Part shown: piece after piece, positions 34,200-44,833 of the stretch
Layout of the letters: every line of letters starts with the position of its first letter
Position numbering within the stretch: the first letter of the stretch is position 1
Source: Nectonema munidae
Taxonomy: Eukaryota; Nematomorpha; Nectonematoida; Nectonematidae
Assembly (NCBI GenBank): GCA_030549495.1
Contig: JAUIRK010000763.1
Coordinates: forward strand, 248,001 to 312,000
DNA length: 64,000 nucleotides
Direction: 5' to 3'
The notes under the pieces: generated by a model
What the model was told of the DNA's origin: nothing
The model's database searches: none
The model's input: only the letters and a program-made list of their open reading frames with translations
Position numbers and translations under genes: made by a program

Positions 34200-35837
34200 T
34201 ATTTATGTATAGCAAATTGTAAAAATGGAAAAGCTAATTTTAAAAATGAAAACAATTCAGTTGGTGGAGGTTATTTAGTCATTTTTTTCACAAAACAGGT
34301 TTTTTTATTTTTCTTAGCAAAAAAGTACGCAAGCCCTTGTAAAACCCTCTTTCGTTGTTCTCTTTTTAGCTAGACGAGTCAACAAATGGTAGGTTATAAA
34401 CTTTTTTCAATGGAAATTCAAGTTGTATTTTCATTTTTATTTTGTAATTTATCTATTTGAAACCAAATTTGCTATATTTCTGCACTTTATATTTAGATTA
34501 TGGATGATTTGACTCAAAAATTATCTTATCATAAAATACATCGCTAAAAGCACACTTATATTTTAATTCGATTATAACTTTATTTAAGGCCGAATATATT
34601 TTATATGTTTCTTAGAAAAGTAGGGCGGATTCCGCGCTCTCTATTAAAATTAGTGGAAAGAAACTTTTTTTTAATTATAAGACCATTAACGCTGAATCGA
34701 TTGGTGGTACTCACTTTTGACAAAATTTTGTCAAATATCTTATATATCAATCAAAATTGACTAAATCAGTCAAAATAAAAATCATATATCACAACACGCA
34801 TATACAAATAAAATGGTGATTCTCACTTTCAACAAAAATGTGGCAATTATCCAACTAATAATAATATAATCAATCAAAATCTGTCGAAATTAAAAAATAT
34901 ATCTTTCAAAATCGAAACATAAAAATCATATATCATAACACACTTACACTAACCTTTTCAGATACGCTGAATTTAATAGTGAACACAGGAGATAACCCCC
35001 ATAAATTTTGTCACTAATTAATTAGATTCATTTTGATATTTTCTCTGAAGACAACAATATAAAATTATTTTGCTTTGTGTTTAATTTAATATATATATAT
35101 ATATGAAAAGGGAGACAAGAAATTTTGTTTACAACATATAATTATATATTTTTTATTAGTTTGATATAATTTAATTTCTAATTACTTCGGAGTTTTTTTT
35201 TGCGTGTTAGAGAGGTTGAGATTAGTGTTTAGGGATTCTCTAATCAATGATTATAATCTCATTTTTAATAATACATTTTCAGAACTTAAATCTTGTTCTT
35301 ATTTTTGGCTCTTCCAATTTAGTGAAAATTTGAGGAGGCAAAAAAATTTTTAAGTAGAGAGGATGCTTATTTTAAATAACTTAATTTTTAGTTTTATTTC
35401 GACTTCGACAAAATTATGTTTTAAATTATATTATAAATCAACCAACATTGATCAAATCTATCGAAATTTAAAAATAAAAATCACCCACCAACACCTGTTG
35501 AATTGTAATATGCGAAATATCGATTAAAACAAACGTGGTTTGATATCTTACAACGAAAACTTAATGAGAAATTATTATTATATTTCCAAAAAGTTATTTT
35601 TATATAAAATTAATGATTCTACATAATTGTAAACAAGCTAAGATTATGAAACGATGGTGGAAATGTTATGTTATAACGAAAACAAATTGACTCTAACTCT
35701 CCTTAATTCGATTTATTTGACGTAATGCCCATTTGTCCTCATTTTTGGGATTATTCTTCCGTTTGATAGCATCCGTTATAACAATGTATCTATAATTTAT
35801 GATTTATAAAAACTTTATCAAATTTTCTTCATTGTAG
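34200..35837. other. Intergenic or intronic, nothing recognised
   Basis: A+T-rich, with a TA repeat at about 35088-35104. The blocks CACTTTTGACAAAATTTTGT (34710) and CACTTTCAACAAAAATGTGG (34827), each followed by ATCAAAAT(C)TG, look like a degenerate direct repeat. This could be the intron before the exon at 35838. Confidence 0.35.
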
Positions 35838-36170
35838 ATCGTAATCCTGCTTTATCTGAGCAAAGTTTCGTTCTCCCATTTTATTCCTTATTTACTCAAG
35901 GAGGAAAGATTGAAGAAGTCTTTTGAGTTATCGCCTCTTGAAGACATATACTTGAATGTGGGAGATCCATACTCTGTTCTATCACAACCTCCTTTGCGTC
36001 ATGCAGGACCTAGTTTTCTTCAAGGCCCTCAAATGCTTTCCGCTAATCCTTGGCAAATGAAAGGGAAAAGTCACAACATATTTGGAGAAAATTTCATCAA
36101 TGATCAGTATGCTGGAGAACGTGATCAAAAATTTCCAAAATTTAACAACTTTTACTCAAATTATTTTTAA
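35838..36170 (+). CDS. Candidate terminal exon, unknown protein
   Basis: Acceptor TTCTTCATTGTAG ends at 35837. The following frame is open for 110 codons to TAA at 36168-36170, including IVILLYLSKVSFSHFIPYLL, LSPLEDIYLNVGDPYSVLSQ and PPLRHAGPSFLQGPQMLSAN. AATAAA lies at about 36212, 40 bases past the stop. The C-terminal half is rich in Pro, Gly and Asn and looks disordered. Upstream exons were not found in the window and I do not recognise the protein. A plus-strand host gene end is the simplest reading. Confidence 0.45.
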   Translation: MVILLYLSKVSFSHFIPYLLKEERLKKSFELSPLEDIYLNVGDPYSVLSQPPLRHAGPSFLQGPQMLSANPWQMKGKSHNIFGENFINDQYAGERDQKFPKFNNFYSNYF

Positions 36171-36212
36171 TAATATCATATATACTCTTATATACTCTTG
36201 CTTTATATTTGA

Positions 36213-36217
36213 ATAAA
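36213..36217 (+). promoter_or_regulatory. Possible polyadenylation signal
   Basis: AATAAA (about 36212-36217) about 40 bases after the stop of the candidate terminal exon. Such hexamers are frequent by chance in this A+T-rich DNA, so position is the only support. Confidence 0.3.
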
Positions 36218-36447
36218 AATTCATATCCTACAATATTCGTACTAAATCATTAACTATTATAAAATATGAAAGGAGGTTTTGTAGAATCACACAGTTTTCA
36301 GGTATTATTTTTTATCTAGCCAATCACTTACCTTTAAAAGATATTTGCGTAAGTATTTACTTTTACCAAAAACAATTCTTTTTTCTCTTTTATTTGATAC
36401 TTTTTATGAACTTATTTGAATTATAGTTAAAAAAATTAGTTTACTGT

Positions 36448-36581
36448 TAATTATTATTTATAATAGTTAATTGGTTAGTAAAAAGCCAAGCTTATATTTT
36501 GGAGTCCTAATTATTATTTATAATAGTTAATTGGTTAGTAAAAAGCCAAGCTTATATTTTGGAGTCCTAATTATTATTTAT
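36448..36581. repeat. 60-bp tandem repeat, 2.2 units
   Basis: TAATTATTATTTATAATAGT begins at 36448 and again at 36508, and the first 14 bases recur at 36568. The two full units are identical over 60 bases, which indicates a recent duplication. Confidence 0.9.
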
Positions 36582-36894
36582 TTGCAAATTATATAATTAA
36601 ACTCTAGGCATATTTTGCAACTAACTAACACAGATAACAATAACTAAGCATAATAATAAACCTAAGAATTTTTACCAATTAACTAACGAACTAAGAGAAA
36701 AAAATATATTTTATAGAAGAAGAATTTTATTTTGCAAAAAGTAAAAAAAAATAAAATGAACAAGATCATGTAAATGTAAAAAATAAAAGCGCTTGGCAAA
36801 AAGGAGCAGTATATGGACAAATTTAAGTTCATTTTATGTCATAAAACAAAAATAATAGAATTTAATGAAATAGTTACACTTGTAAAATGAGGCG

Positions 36895-37116
36895 ATATAA
36901 AAAGCCAATTCTTAATGAGTTGTAAGCTTAGCATGTAAACTGTAGAAACATAGCCAGGAATATCATAATGGAATTCAGAACGTTTAAAATCCATGCTTCT
37001 TGAAGTGCTATAACATCAATATACGATAAGAAATATTGCTGTTTACTTCGTTTGTAAAATTAAGCAAAAGATAAAAATTTTGAAGACAGACTTTGAGAAT
37101 GTAAACTTAAAGCTTT
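36895..37116 (-). pseudogene. LINE endonuclease-domain fragment
   Basis: On the minus strand the frames show SLHSQSLSSKFLSF, then FLSYIDVIALQEAW and, after a frame change, FHYDIPGYVSTVY. This matches the N-terminal APE endonuclease of jockey/CR1/L2-type LINEs (FNCQSL.sK...., DIIaLQEtW, ...iPGY). The glutamate of LQE is the catalytic metal ligand of this fold. No reverse transcriptase follows. It sits just outside the hAT element starting at 37315. Confidence 0.6.
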
Positions 37117-39163
37117 AAAAGGATAAAATAAAAAATTATCTATAACATTAATATCTTCAATGATATTTGAAGAAATCAATCAATCACTATGATAACTATC
37201 AATCATAACATTATTGTCTAACTAATAGATCAACATTTAACATTCAAAGACATAACTATACCTGCGATATGATCAAACGATTTAAGTTTCTTATTTTTAT
37301 ATTATTTAGGTTATCAGGGGCGTATTCAGAAAAATTTACCTGGGGGTGGGGGGGGGGCAATAAAAATTGTTTTTATCTCAAAAAGACTCTACTTATTAAT
37401 TTTTTATCTTAGATAACTGTTTGGATAAACATCGATAAGTTTTTTAAATTTAACTCAAACTAACTCAAAATGTTGCATGTTAATTCAAAAATAAATGTAT
37501 TTATAGGGTATTTTATTAAAAACAGATTATAAAAATGTCAAATATAAATTAATGAACACAATAAAGTGCTATATTATTAGTCAGATAATACATTTGATAA
37601 AGACATCGTGTCTTTTTTTTGGCAAATTCTAGAACTACTTGATCTTCTTCGATAATAATTATTATCTTTCTATGTGTAAATAATAAAGTTAAGGCCGAAC
37701 ATCTTCCCTATCGTATCGATGATCTTAATTTTGTTTTCACAAGGTCTAGGCTACTTATGCTTCTTCCTTCACACTCGCAAGATGTGACTGTGAACACACT
37801 TGTAATTGAGAGTATTGTATGCATGTTTGGATATAACTGTTTAGAAAATTCTAGCTTTTCTCAACTGATAACAGTGTTTCATTTGCTAATTTCCACTTTT
37901 GTTCCCAAAGATGTAGTTCAGCGTTTAAAGTTTGAAGAGATGGAAAATTATCGTAAAGCCACTGAAGAGTTTGATCTATGATTTCACAGTCTTTTAAAAA
38001 TTTAGCAATTATTTATCATCCCATCACTGCTTTTGTCTGAATTTCATTGAATCTAAGCTTTATTTGATTAATCAAAATGTCCAAGAATTTAACGCTAGAT
38101 TTTTCATATTGTAGTCTTCTGATGTTTCTGCATCTATATTAGTTCAATCTGCTTGTTTGCCACATGTTCGTGGTTTACAAGGCAAAACATCAAAACTAAC
38201 GGCACTTGCTACTGCTTCTTTTCTTTTGGCGAATTTCAATAAGATAGCGTAAATCATGTAAAGCAATTTTAACAACGGCTACTTCTTTCATTACTTTGTT
38301 AAACAACAATTTGCAAAGCCACATTAAGATCAACACTACTATAAATGGAAACAAGGTGATAGCCATCATAAATCAAGATAATTCAGATGTTCGAGTTTCA
38401 TTTGAAAGAAGTTCAGACATTGCTTGAATCATTGATGATAGAAAAAATATTAATCAATTCCAACTCACCATGTCGTTCTGTCTATCTTGTTTTGCAAAGT
38501 GCCTAAAATTAAAAGTAGCTATAACTTGCTGATCATAAAAATTGATGTAAAATGGGTTCTAGAATTAACATATTTGTATTACTTCCAGTTTTAAGTTCTT
38601 CACTTTTTTCATAGATAGAAATTCCTCTAAACAAGTTTGCCTCTTTTGAGAAAAATTGAAAAACATGAATCCCTTAATAAATAAACATTACATATTCATA
38701 CCCAATGAAATACAATTATTTTAATCTATCGCGCGTACTACTCTGTCAATTGTGTCCATCATGTTTCTTACAAAACCGTTTTTGCAAGAATCAATTACCA
38801 TTTTTGTCTGTAAACGCGAAACAAATTGCTAATTGATATTTTTTCGACACGTCTTTAACTTCATCAGCAGATACGCAGTAGTAATATGACCTTTATTTTA
38901 TAACATCCCACGATTTCAATCAGTTGGTTTTGCACTACTTACGATTTATTTATACTTGCGTTTTTGCAGCATTTTCCTTATAAAAAACTAAGTCACCGGC
39001 ATCTATCCTAAAGTCAAGTAGCGCTGAATAATTTAGACAGTTTATGTTAGCTGTATTAATATATTTTGAGGAATCATCCCGTATGACAATATTTTGTCTT
39101 GCACAGAACAGTACAATTTTATTGATTGATTTTAAAATTTGAGCATTTTCTCTCTCTTTTTAA

Positions 39164-39294
39164 CCCATTTAAGGCCAAGCAAAGCAGACGATATCTGAAA
39201 AAAACGCAGACGATTTATATTCAAAGTCATTGAAAAAAGCAGACGAAGATGAAATTACTTATGTTCCAAAATAGGAACATTGGTCCTAAATGCG
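39164..39294. repeat. TTAA MITE, copy 1 of tandem triple
   Basis: 131 bases between TTAA sites (39160-39163 and 39295-39298). The left end is CCCATTTAAGGCC. The right end is degraded, TCCTAAATGCG, where other copies have GGCCGTAAATGGG. It contains three GCAGACGA motifs and the palindrome ATGTTCCAAAATAGGAACAT. Confidence 0.88.
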
Positions 39295-39298
39295 TTAA

Positions 39299-39429
39299 CC
39301 CATTTAAGGCCAAGCAAAGCAGACGATATCTGAAAAAAACGCAGACGATTTATATTCAAAGTCATTGAAAAAAGCAGACGAAGATGAAATTACTTATGTT
39401 CCAAAATAGGAACATTGGTCCTAAATGGG
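39299..39429. repeat. TTAA MITE, copy 2 of tandem triple
   Basis: Same 131-base unit, in the same orientation, sharing the TTAA at 39295-39298 with copy 1 and that at 39430-39433 with copy 3. It ends in TCCTAAATGGG. It is virtually identical to copy 1 by eye, which suggests local duplication rather than three independent insertions. Confidence 0.88.
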
Positions 39430-39433
39430 TTAA

Positions 39434-39564
39434 CCCATTTAAGGCCAAGCAAAGCAGACGATATCTGAAAAAAACGCAGACGATTTATATTCAAAGTCAT
39501 TGAAAAAAGCAGACGAAGATAAAATTACTTATGTTCCAAAATAGGAACATTGGCCGTAATTGGG
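39434..39564. repeat. TTAA MITE, copy 3 of tandem triple
   Basis: Same unit, ending GGCCGTAATTGGG before TTAA at 39565-39568, so its two ends form the clearest inverted repeat of the triple (CCCATTTAAGGCC and GGCCGTAATTGGG). CCC..GGG ends with a TTAA target are the hallmark of piggyBac-class elements, hence the assignment as a non-autonomous piggyBac-like MITE. Confidence 0.88.
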
Positions 39565-40296
39565 TTAATAAGGGCAGTGTTTATCGTCCTAGTTATAGGC
39601 ATGTTGCTCTTGAACACAGCAAGTAACTGTTCACAACGAATTTTAGGGTTCATATGAGTCTAGTATCCATTTCCAACATCTTTAGTTGAACGTTTTGTAT
39701 CTGCAATATATTGAGACGCAAACGTATATCCAATGCTTTCTTCCAATTGCAAAAAAAGTTCTCTGATACAACTTTTCCACGTTTCGTATTCATTGGAAAT
39801 GCAACACAATGAACACAATAGACAGCATCTTCTTCCAAACGGTAAACTAGTTCAGAAAACTTCTAGAATTTTTCCTATTTCTGTTTTAGCTAAAATATAG
39901 CTTTCTGGAAGTGACCCGTTTTCCTGCAACGAATGTAATTGCTCTTCATCCGTTAAATTACTTTATAGATGTCATCTGGATTAATTCTGTATTTATTGAA
40001 AAAAAAGTTTAAATTCACTGGAACAAGGGACTACAACAGGTGTGCTGCTCAAACTAGGTATTTTAATTTTTTAAGAAGTACAAAGATTTTTTGTTACTTT
40101 AGTTTTCACTCTACCAGATCATTAAAATTTTTTGTTAATTCTTTTAAAGATAATGCTAAAATTGACTGCTAAAACATCAAATATTTGTTTTGTGACGATT
40201 TCCAAATCCTAATATATAATCAAAAAAAAGTTTTATTTAAACTTTTAACTAGAGGGGGGGGGAGGGGCTCGAGTCCCCTAGCTAAATACGTCCCTG

Positions 40297-40958
40297 AGGT
40301 TATTTGAGTTGAAATAATTAAGAATATTTCCTATTATTATCGATATATAATTTTCAAATGTGGAATTTGGACGTAAAAATTGTACATATAAAATCAATCT
40401 AAACAAATCGTATTCTCATAACACTTTTGCCTGTGAAAATATATAAAAATAGAGCTCTTATCTGTTCTCTACTCCATAACTCATAGCTTACCACATTCCA
40501 CATTTTGGAAACTAGTTAAACTTTAACCACGTATTTTATGTATTTTGTACTCAAATCGATAATCATGTATACGGTTTTAAAAACCTCTATTTAATTTCAA
40601 TATAACAGATATTTATTCTAATTTTATTTAAAAATATTGTTTGGTATTTGTGTAGTTTTTACGCGTATAAAGTTTCTTTTTAGCTTTGAACAATTTTGTC
40701 TTCACACATTTCAATAGAAAAGTTGTCAATATATTAATTGAGTTCAATAGCTCTACTGAGATAAATTTAAAAAAGATTGTATCAGTGTCTCCATGAAATA
40801 CAAATTTGAAAATAAATAAAATTAAAAATCTGTTCTTCTTTAAATACAATCATAACTTTCTCTAGTCTATTTTAAATAAAAATTTAGTGTTATAATATAA
40901 ATCATAAAATTTTTTGTCTAAGTTTATTTACTTACACATGCACAAGGTTGAAAAAATG
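40297..40958. other. Intergenic, no gene seen
   Basis: A+T-rich spacer. The minus-strand frame at 40628-40849 has no recognisable character. Confidence 0.35.
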
Positions 40959-42317
40959 TTAAGTGATTAAATTTATATTTTTTTGTCTTTTGTGAAGTGA
41001 ATTTTTATTTTCATAATGTAAATTCCACCTGAAGTCAGCGAGCATTGGGGGCGTCCATTTCCCTTTGTATCTTTCTTCAAATTTAGAAATCTCTTGATGG
41101 AAGCGCTCCCCGTGCTCATCGCTGACATCTGCGTAAAGGAAGTGAACTTTCAATGACATGTTGCAACCCAAATCACAATATGATGAAATCAAGCTTTCAA
41201 CAAGTTTCTTATATTCTTTTGATTTATTCTTTCCCAAAAGACCTTCACATACTTTTCTAAAGCTTTCCCATGCTTTGAGTTTAGGCGAATTCATTTTCAT
41301 TTCACACTCCTTATCCTTGAAAAGCTTTCTTATTTGACGCCCCACAAAGATACCCTCCCTTATTTTGGCTGCGCTCAACTTAGGAAATTTTGTTTTTAAG
41401 TAATGGAAAGCAGGACTCTCATGATTCATGGCTTTAACAAATTGCTTGATGAGGCTTAGCTTAATGTGTAGAGGAGGCAATACAATCTTTTCTTTCTCAA
41501 TTAAACGCTGACGTATCAAGTTGTCGCTTCCAATAAATGCTGAGCTCCTAATCGGCCACTCTGAACGAATATAGTGTTCATCCCTGGCCCTACTAATCCA
41601 CTTACATAAAAAACTCATAAATTTGGTGTATCCCGTCTGTAAACCAGTAAGAAGAGCCACTACTTTCAAGTCTGCAAAAACAATCCACTTATGATCATTG
41701 TATTTAATTTTTTTCAAAATTAAATCAAGATTTTCGTAAGTTTCCCTCAAAGTAACTGAATGTGTTACTGGAATCGATTTAAGTTTGTTTCCATTATCGA
41801 GTAGAAGTGAAGCATCTATGAAAAGACGCCATTCTTCAGGTTCGTAAGGAAGTTCCAGTTCTTCAAACAAGCCAACAATATCGTTACAAAAACGGAAGTC
41901 GTCTTCCATAGAAAAAAAGGTAAGAGACCATTTGAACGCTTTCTGTATATCGTAACTGAAACACCTTCCTCAGTCAACTTTCGCTCTTGAAGACGCAATG
42001 CAAGAAGCTCGGCCTGCTTTTTTGACAACTAAAGATTTTTCATCAAATCATTTAAGTCTTCTTGATTGTAAAACTGAGGCTGTGAAGATACGCTGCGTGA
42101 GATAAAAGATGAACTTCACTTTCATTTTCATTGCTGATTGATTCGAAACTAAGGACTCTGACCACTCTGAAGGTGGTGTTGGGATTGGTATATCTTCAGA
42201 GTGACTAACTGGACGTAAGGCAGAATCAAGGTTGGGAGTAAACGATGGATTTATTTTTAGTTCGCGACAAATATAGCAAAATTTATCTGGGGAGTTTTTA
42301 CGAGAACCCCTTGGCAT
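40959..42317 (-). pseudogene. Copy of a widespread uncharacterised animal protein family
   Basis: This belongs to a large family found in many copies in arthropod and cnidarian genomes, usually annotated as uncharacterised. The N-terminal block (42317-42048) reads MPRGSRKNSPDKFCYICREL and then DSALRPVSHSEDIPIPTPPS. Family members have a Cys-rich region between these, deleted here. The middle block (42028-41900) has SKKQAELLALRLQERKL. A frame change near 41900 leads into an intact 316-codon frame with FCNDIVGLFEELELPYEPEE, WRLFIDASLLLDNGNKL, ADLKVVALLTGLQTGYTKF, IVLPPLHIKLSLIKQFVKAM, AAKIREGIFVGRQIRKLFKD and DEHGERFHQEISKFEERYKG. The usual stretch between the HFL and SDEHGERFHQ motifs is shortened (HFLYADVSDEHGERFHQ). 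Function is unknown. Multicopy distribution suggests that it is carried by a mobile element, but I see no terminal repeats here. Confidence 0.7.
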
Positions 42318-42744
42318 TTCCTTTTTTTCAAATTAAATTTTAGAATCAAATTTCAATATTAAACTAAAAATTTCTGAAAAAAAATGAAACAGTACAAGTC
42401 ATTATATAGACAAAATGGTAAAAAATATAGTCTTTAGCAAAAAAACTGTACCTGCAAACAAAAAATTACCCTGATTTTCGAAATCTACGCTATGAAATTA
42501 CCCAGAAAAATATATTCTCATGGATGCGTTCTGTGATACAATCATAGTGCATAAATATTCATAATTGATCTTTAGTAAATTTTCTTCAATATATAAAAAA
42601 TTAGTTCGTGGAAACTTTTAAAAGTCCGTTTTGGTTTTATCTTCATTCATTTGAACAGTGTAAGTTTTGTGAGATTTCTTGGATAATAATTTATAAACAG
42701 TATAATTTCTTAGTTGTCATTATCTCATCAAAGACAAAAATAAT
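42318..42744. other. Upstream flank of the uncharacterised-family copy, non-coding
   Basis: No gene. An open frame at 42608-42811 (+) is chance and overlaps the SINE-like hairpin. Confidence 0.35.
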
Positions 42745-42835
42745 TTTACATAGCAGCACATATGGTAGGGATAGCGAGGATCGGGTATCGAACTTAGACC
42801 AACTTGATTGAGCAAGTAGGCTCGCTATTATGTTT
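42745..42835 (-). repeat. tRNA-like hairpin, probable SINE head
   Basis: On the minus strand TAGCGAG (42827-42821) pairs with CTCGCTA (42778-42772), an acceptor-like 7-bp stem. Between them are a hairpin ACTTG-CTCAAT-CAAGT followed by TTGG (A-box-like) and GTTCGATACCC (B-box-like). The whole is only 56 bases, too short for a normal tRNA, and no anticodon arm is evident. I read it as a tRNA-derived SINE head or a degenerate tRNA pseudogene. Confidence 0.4.
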
Positions 42836-42959
42836 TCGAATTAGCCAGTTATAATAATGTTTTTATAGATCTTAATATAATAGATATTTTTAAAATATAA
42901 TAATTAATATATGTTTTGGGGTTTTATTAGAGTTTATAGGAAAGAAGTGCTTTAGTGGA

Positions 42960-43117
42960 CAAATTTTAAAATCAATCAATAAAATTGTACTGTTTTGTGA
43001 TAGACAAAATATTGTCATACGGGATGATTCGGCATCAAAAAGAGTGTCAGAAGAAGCGAGGTATGACAATATTGGTCATATTGTAAAGACAAAAGACAAA
43101 AGAACAAGATGTGCTCA
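42960..43117 (+). pseudogene. Chimeric relic: hAT fragment joined to piggyBac fragment
   Basis: Bases 42960-43030 match, inverted, 39071-39141 of the hAT transposase with about three differences. Bases 43031-43117 match 53928-54007, the piggyBac transposase C-terminus, apart from a 7-base duplication-like insert (ACAAAAG). The junction is abrupt after GGATGATTC. The piggyBac part reads ASKRVSEEARYDNIGHIVK and continues in frame into RCAQ, the start of the C-terminal zinc-binding domain. In the 54-kb copy a frameshift separates these. So two unrelated transposons are fused here within 158 bases. Confidence 0.85.
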
Positions 43118-44833
43118 ATCTCTTGTTTCTCAAAATTTTTCTTTCCTTCTTGCCTCAATTTTCCATGAAATTACGCGAAATAATTCTTTTCCCTGTTTCC
43201 TTTGAATCGTTTAATTATAATCCTGTAATATTAAATTGAAAGATCTGGTTATGTGGAGTGGCGTTGCTAGACCCCAATAGATAAGTTAGTGGGAGGGACA
43301 GAAGTTAAAATTGACACTTGCACTCAGTAACAGAGAGAGGGTAGTGAAAATTTACAGGGAGGGGTAACGCAGTCTTCCATGTTATTCCTATTTAACAAAA
43401 GCACATATATATAGAAAATTTGTTTATAATATATATTAATTCATATTTTATTTTTAAATGGAAATTTTTGGATTATTTTTGCATGCGAATTTTAATAAAA
43501 AGTTTAAACAGTGATTTCTATCGAATGGTCTCCAGATCGAGTCCTGCCTTCGCCAAAATCACCGGGCGTCAAAAAATGCCTGCACTTAAGCTCGCTGAAC
43601 TTGTTATATAAACTTAGCTTTTTCTTAAAGAACTTTTTGACATAGTGGTAATGAAATCATGAAACTTTCTAGATATTCTAGTTGCAGATTCTAATTGCAC
43701 ATTATTATCTTTATAATTTTGATAGTATACATTCTTACATTTGTAATTGCTTTGTCGGCAAAATTTTGTTCAAAACAATGATTATACATTCAATTTATCA
43801 ATGAAAAAAGCAAAATCACTATAATTGTTTCAATTCAAAATATTGGCGTCAGTTGTCTTTTTGCCCAAATCTACATCCTTCACCAGTAAACTACATAAAG
43901 ATCAACTGCAAAGATTGGATACATACAAAATATTCTTTTTCAAAAACTTGTATTATATTTTTCGAGTTCCAAAATTTAGTTCGATATAACTTTATATAAA
44001 TTTGATTTCGACGCTCTACTAAAATTTTTACCTAATATTTTCTTTTTTTTTGGTTTTTCTTTCTACGGAGCATAATTATATAGGGGAAGGGTTATCTGAG
44101 AATTTATAGTAAAGAATTTACCAACAAACGATTAGCTCCGTACTTAATCTATATTAAGAAGGGATGATTCTTAAAAGATTGCCAGGAATCAAAATGCTAC
44201 AGTTTCAATAATTTGTGATTTATTAAGTTTATAAATCCTTCCAATGTAGCAAAGATTTGCTTACAAGCGTGTGCCAAAGGAAATCGTAAGATTCATTGCG
44301 TTCGTCAAAGGATTGTATGCTTGTAAGATTAGTTTTTTAAATCTACTGATTTATAATTTCTATCATCCGATAAATGAATGATTGTACATGGAAACATTTT
44401 TTCTTCATTGACAATCTAATTAGATGAATGTTAAGCCAAAATGTTCATACATCAATTTATCATTCTTCTTTTATAAGTGCAATATAATGTTGGTTTTAAT
44501 TGAAATATTATCATCTTAGTTTCTCTTTTTATAAGCATACCACTTATAGGTTTAGCATTAAAACATCAAACTTTTCAAGGATGGATTTATTAGAGAGATA
44601 AGATGAAAAATTGCCACCACTTTTCACAATTTACAGCAAAACTATTCACCTTCCAAGTTAAATCAAAATGGGAATGAATGCGTATAGAATGCATATTAAA
44701 TGAAACGAGAAGAGATTCAATATTGTGATATTGAAGTAAAAAAGTTAATACCCTACAAGAAGACTAAATAATAAGAAGGATTTAGATCATTAGTATTGTC
44801 AGAGTAACTTTATTATTTTTATTTTTTTTTTAG
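43118..44833. other. Intergenic or intronic, nothing firm
   Basis: Contains AGTGGCGTTGCTAGACCC at about 43258, which looks like a lone hAT end without a partner, with GGGAGGGAC and GGGAGGGGT nearby. Near 43536 is CCAGATCGAGTCCTGCC, weakly B-box-like. The remainder may be an intron preceding the exon at 44834. Confidence 0.35.

Larger units (their letters stand above)
37690..39838 (-). pseudogene. hAT transposase, DUF4371/ZMYM1-like, degraded
   Basis: Minus-strand order matches the ZMYM1/P52rIPK-like transposases. A TTF-type zinc finger start, EEDAVYCVHCVAFPMNTKRG (39838), is followed after the MITE insertion by the DUF4371 block: INKIVLFCARQNIVIRDDSS (39130), NYSALLDFRLDAGDLVFYKE (39020) and CVSADEVKDVSKKYQLAICF (38870). 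LPCKPRTCGKQAD-like sequence near 38150 precedes the C-terminal part, with LAELHLWEQKW-like (37900) and, near the end, SCECE in place of the dimerisation core. There are many stops and frame changes. The plus-strand frame at 37757-37981 is a shadow. Confidence 0.8.
37315..40296 (-). mobile_element. Full-length hAT transposon, inactive, with nested MITEs
   Basis: The ends are CAGGGGCGTATTCAG on the left and, from the right, CAGGGACGTATTTAG. Both are bordered directly by AGGTTAT, a perfect 7-base direct repeat that fits a hAT 8-bp duplication within one base. G-rich subterminal tracts lie at 37343-37356 and 40250-40267. The 2982-base interior carries a DUF4371-type transposase on the minus strand (37690-39838), and three 131-base MITEs inserted at 39160-39568. 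Confidence 0.88.

Noticed and set aside
37757-37981. 74-codon plus-strand ORF
   Set aside because: Antisense to the hAT transposase C-terminal region.
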